DNA of 64,000 bases from Diphasiastrum complanatum (lineage: Eukaryota; Streptophyta; Lycopodiopsida; Lycopodiales; Lycopodiaceae): positions 48,754,052-48,818,051 of the forward strand of contig CM055097.1 in assembly GCA_029204225.1 (NCBI GenBank), read 5' to 3'. Positions 51,001 to 57,000 of the stretch are shown here, piece by piece. Every line of letters starts with the position of its first letter. The first letter of the stretch is position 1. Position numbers and translations under genes: made by a program. The notes beneath the pieces are model-generated. The model made no database searches, was not told the origin of the DNA, and saw only the letters and a list, made by a program, of their open reading frames with translations.

Positions 51001-54000
51001 AATTTTGAAAACTCAACAAAGACTTTCAATTAATTTCAAAACTGTGAAGCAAATTACCTCTTATCCCATTTTGTTGGACAAGATTGAAAGTTATAGCAAT
51101 GTCTAAATTGATCTAGTACATTTAAAGGTTAAAAGGATGCGAAAAGGCAGGATCCCCAAAGTAGCAGCTTAGAATTGCAAGCAACCTCAAAGACAACCGT
51201 GGACGGTATTGATAAATATAAATGGTTTTCATTGGAAAATAAATAACTTAAACTGCATAACCCTTACAGTATATTCCACCCAATCCTTAAAACACTGCAT
51301 TTTATGCTTAGCAGCAGCCAATCTGAAGGCACCATCACGTACATAAGAAAGTTGGAACCAAACATACATCTGGAACAAGGCCCATGGATTTCATTTCTTT
51401 AAAAAAAAATAGGGCATCTTGTACGCGAGAACCCTTGGTGCATCCTTTTAAGAGAAGGTAGAATGAGTCTTGAACTGGTTGTACTCCGTCCAGTAGCATA
51501 TCCTCATATACATCACGAAGCAAGAATGCTCTGCACATCCCACAATGCAATGAAGCGTTTACACAACATCTGCAATACTCGTAACTATGTAAGTTTAAAA
51601 ATATCAAAGTTTCCAAGCATGAAAATATAATCAATACCACAATGCAACGAAGCAGGTACACCACATTTATTCACAACTATCTAAGATTGAAAGTACCAAA
51701 AATTCCTGTTTCCTCATAATCGGCAAGGGCTGTTGAGCAGATCAGATTAAAATGACCTTCAAATATACCATGCACTATTCGATATTTTAAATCTGAATAA
51801 GAAAACATTTTTATCACATAAATCAAGATTTGGTGGATGTAAATGCGTAACACGTTACACAACCTTCTCTGCCAATTAAGTGACATGAGAGCTTTATTAT
51901 ATGAAAGGAGATCATTTGCATAACTCTTGTGGATTGTCGCAGGTGCTGTTGAATATGTAACTGAATGTTCATGTGCTGCTCTAAAAGAAAATTTTTGTTG
52001 ACAATCGATTCTCTCCAGTGACACTATACCTGTGACATCAAAAGTGAAAAGACCAGCTTGATAAGGAAATAAATCCATAATATCTGGATATCTCACAATA
52101 TGTAAAACAGCTTTCCTTTGAAATCTGTAACAAAGCACAAAATACGAGACTGGAAAACTTTAGCTCACAAAAAATTCAACTCAAGGTGATATGAACTGAC
52201 AGATTCACTCAAGATCCAAATTTACAATCCAATGCAAAATGTGTTTACTGCAGGCTAGACATGTGTAACCCAAGCATGTTAAGGATTTTCGAATAAAATT
52301 TTGACGCTAGCACTGACCTACCGTATGCCCCCTGCTCTTACTTGTTACTTCTTCTACAATATATATACATCAGGGACTAGGGTTCCACCCACCACATTCC
52401 CACCCTAACTTTAAACCTGAACCAAATGGTAAATAAAAGGCACGATGCTCAACGACGAGCAATTCAGCAAAAGACTTTAATTACTGGACAGTTAGTGTTA
52501 CTGTCCACTCTCATCAAAACAAACACAGAGAGGTCCATAGTTTCTAGACCTTTTGATGGTTTGTAGCCTGACACAACATGAACCTTACATCGGTCTGTTT
52601 CACTATAAACGCCTCCATTTTCTTAAAGTTGAAGGTAGGAAACTAAGCTACTACTTTGCTTGCAGAATGCTTATATCACGTACAATGGAACATCAAAAAA
52701 ATGAGCATCTGTTTGAGCTCAAAAGAAATTTGAAATGCCTCTTGGCAATGCATAAGCATCTGCTCTTATACATCAAGTATTTCTTATTAGCAGAGAAGAG
52801 CAATTTCATGGAAAGTCAAAAGACTCCATATTGAGAGATTTTGATGTTATTTGCAAATTCAAGGCTCGCTCAGCTTCCGTTTAAGAGATGGAAGACTTGA
52901 ATCCATGCTGCAAAACATAAGGAAAAGCTCTTGCATAATCATCCAGTCTTTGGTTTTAATTTTGCAGAAAGCACACTTGATTTAAACTGAAGCAACCAAA
53001 GCATTTTCTGATTTGAACAAATGATAACCTTTTTCATCAAAATATTTACACATAATACTTGCCACAACTATGGAAACCTTTGGGGAAAGTTGGTATTCAG
53101 ACTTATCCTGATGTTGTGGGCCTATGGAGAAGGAGTCACTCGAGCATGCAAGATTTTTTACTACATGGCCCTACACTTGCCAAGAACTTGCTATTTGTCA
53201 ATAAGAAGATGCAAACAGACATTGAAATAAGGTCTCTAGGGAGGCAATGTCAAGTGATGAAGGATGTAGTGTTGCTTGCCACTGGGATACAGAAAGGAGG
53301 ACTCTTCATACAACAACCAGAATTTATTAGGTGTGCACTATTGTATCTAGAAGCAAGAAAAAATTTGTATGGCTCAAAAGGCTAGGACACATAAGTGCTA
53401 AACTAAGTTGCACCATAACGTCGTTCCGGACCCCATGTTCTGTAACGCAGCGTTCCAGAACTCCGGAACACTATGTGAAAAAAACCTGGAAATTTTTTTT
53501 AAACAGCCGGGAAGTGACATTTCTAGCACAAGAGAAACAAACTTGTGGAGAGAGGAAGAGGAGCCCAAATGGGTAGTGTGAGCACTCTATGTGAAGGCCA
53601 TGATGAGTGGAAGATGAATGTAGCACATAGAAGAGGGCAACAGTGACTATGTGGAGATTTGCAAGCAAAGGAGCTTCTTGAAGCTTTTTTTAACCCTTTT
53701 TTTTTCCTTGCTTTGTTTGGAGGCTATAGTGCATCATTTTGAGTGATTCATGTCGCTAGGATTGGTCATAGCATGGCTAGGGAGAATCAAACTTTCCTAA
53801 AACTCTCATACCGCTTTCTGATACACTCCACGTCTTTTTTGCTTTCAGTTTTTACCTTCTGTCATCATGTCTTCTACTGATACGAGCCAATGTCCTTGAT
53901 ATGTCGTTCATCGTGATGTTCCAATTGCAACGGACATCATGATGCTTCCTAGCACAAGCAGGGTGGCTGAGTGGATGACCCTTGTTGAGCCTTTGCTCAC

Positions 54001-57000
54001 GGCAATGGGTATCCATGAGCGTGCCTTCTCCAACAAAATCAATATGCAATTTATTACTCTGGCTTTTAGTACTTGGACCGAGGACAAATCCAAATTCTAT
54101 ATAACCTAACAAGGAGCTACCCACAAGGTGCATGTTACTGAAGAGCCCTTGCTGCTATAGAAATATCCTCAGGCACACAATCCTCACCAAACCACAAGCA
54201 CGCCAAGAATGTTATCAAGCCTTTTATTGACACGACCATAGAACTATTGGACTAACGATGGTTATTTGCTAGAGGCCATCCGAGATCCTACCATCCATGC
54301 GGCTGCGCAACTCTTGAATAACTTCCTGATGGTTGGCAACCTTAGGAAGGAAATAATTTCCTCTCAAATCCTTCACCGCATAGTTGAATCTAACTATAAG
54401 TTAGATAAGACACCCTTGGAACCTTATAACTGGTTTAAAACGGTCTTTGGAGAACTTAAGAGAACTATTAAGAGTAATACCAAACAGCATTTTGCTGCTG
54501 GCTCTCTTCTGTCTTCCATCGCCGCTTCATATCTAGATAATAAGATCCATGGATTTCGTGTTGAATCAGTGCTATCCATCTATGAAGAAGTAGCACTAGC
54601 CGAATCCTACCAACAGGCATCAAGTTCACAAAGTCGCCGACGAGTACGTAGCGAGATCATTATTCCTGACTCGCCTCCCGCGTCTCGTCGCCGAACTCGG
54701 CAACCAACTTCAGCTGCGCTACCTCCTCCTGCTGCCACCCGCACGGAACTACCTATTCCCCCATCCTTTGTCGCTTCCTTAGCCACTGCTTCCTCACAAG
54801 GTCAGTTTGTGACCATTGGAGATACAATTCCAATCACAGCTGCTCAAGCCGCCTCACCCCACAAACTCGAGCCGTTTCGCCAGCAACCCAACAGCTCGTG
54901 GATATGTTCGATGATTCTGACCCCCTCGGGGCAGAAGAAATATTTGAGATGCTCAAGAGTCCGGCGCCCCCAAAAGAGGATTCGAACAAATCCATGATAC
55001 TACTAATGATTTTGATTCTACATTTCAAACAAATCAACAAGATGTACCAGATCAGGCTCCAAATACTATAAGGATCGTTCATGCGGTTGTATCTCCGAAG
55101 CAGTTCGATGCCACTGTGCCAGAAGGCTGTTGTTACTACACCCGTGGATTCTGGTGATGCTCTTGGTTTAGTCAATAACCTTGTGCGAGTGATCCAGACC
55201 ATGATCGATGAGAAGACTTTAATGGAGAAGCGCATCTCTGAATGGAATCTAAAAACACTCCGATCAGCCAGAAGGTGATTCAGCTGAATCGTGAAGTGAA
55301 GATCGCCAAACAACACGAAGCCGAGTCAGAAACGGAGTTGAAAAAGGCCAAGCAATCAGCTGAAACTTTAGAAGGCTATGTGGCTACACTCCAGAACACT
55401 CTAACAACAGCGCAAGACCAAGTGGACAAAGCCGTTCAGGATGCTAAGCAGCAAGTGTTGCTATTACAGGGGCAATTGGACATGGCAAGTCTTGATCGAG
55501 AAAGACTCCAAGGTGAATTGGATACAACCACCCTTGAGAGAGATACATACCTGCAGACGCAAGTGCCAGATCGTCCTGTCTCACCGGAGGAGATCAGCTA
55601 CTTGTTCAAGAAAGTTGTACCTCATTGGCCGAGTTTCATAGCCGATTTGATAAGTTCAAACGCACATCATCGACTGAGTTGGCAAAGGCAAAGACTACTA
55701 TCAAGGAATACGAAAAAGCAGCCACTCAAGTCCTAGATTCAAACCCCCATATTCATGTATTAAGAAAGTTCTAAAGAGTAGAGGTCTAATATAAAAGAGC
55801 AATAGATTTAAGGGCTTCCATATTTTGTAATTAACGAGATACCATATAGGGATCAATCTTTATCTCATAAATTCCCAAAATACCCTAATCAAAAACCAAT
55901 GGACTCTGTTAGTATTACAATTACAGCAATCACTAACCATTGGTCTACAGATCATTCTACCCAAGAAATCCCCTTTAGAATCACTGATGTCCCATACCAC
56001 CAGCTTTTCCTCCAAGAATCCTCTGCATCTACATCTGTTTTGCCCAAAAAGTCAAAAAGACTATTTGGCTATCCTATATCCAAATATAGGATCAAATTCA
56101 CAACCAATTCTAGGAGATAATCCTAACAATAGAAATCCCTCATGCTCCTTTAGTGTTACAAAGAATACCATTTCATATTGTACCAGACATGGACAAAACA
56201 GAACATATCATCCAAGTACAATTGAAATGCCATAAATGTATTCCCTAACCCAAAAGAAACATAGATTTCAACAAAACCGAAAAGAACTTAATTCTTTTGA
56301 TAAGTTAGAACTCTCTTGGTTGTTACAGTCATTATAGAGAAATACTCTATAACAAAAAAGAATCCAAATTACTAGATTCTTGTATGGAACACCTTCCATC
56401 TGCTTTACTTTGCAAGATCCAAATCTAATTGCAAAACAGAGATGGTTCCAAAAATGGATTATCAGTCTTGCCAATACTTTTCCCTTAGAATCATCAAATT
56501 CTCGAAATTCTAATTCATCTATGAGAATTGTGTGCCTAGAGTATAGGAGATTCTTGATATAGAATATTTCTTGAAGGAGACATATCCTAAGTTATTGACT
56601 ATATCCCAGTGAGCTCATATATTGGATAACAGAGTCTAACTAAATGTCAAGGATAACCACTAAATTCAGTTGGAATTCAGCAGAACTTACTTGGTTCATT
56701 GTAGAATTTGGAACTCATAATTTGGTTAAGAATTGGGTTGAAAGAATATTCTCGGAATCCAGTAATTTTCCAGTGATTTTAGAATGTTTCTTATATTTCC
56801 TGAGTGGTATGTTGTGCATATACTCTAGTATCTCTAAATGATTAAGTATGGTTTTGGAATCCGATAGATTATGATTGACGAATCATAAGATTCTAAATGT
56901 TTATGATTGACGGATCATAAATTGATACTTAAAGGTCATTAGATGATTATATGGAAATATGATGATTCTTAAGATAGTAATTCTTGATCAATTGGCTGAG

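Noticed and set aside
51266-51330. Open segment with AAKHKMQCFKDW as next PPR exon
   Set aside because: It would need an intron of under 50 nt, and the exon at 44531-44596 fits the protein far better.
51335-51664. 109-codon ORF taken as a complete small PPR protein
   Set aside because: Its start and end lie outside consensus splice sites; the PPR text occupies 51368-51530 only.
51677-52138. 153-codon minus-strand ORF taken as one protein
   Set aside because: Only the middle part (51864-51978) fits the PPR gene; the rest is intron read through GT and AG sites.
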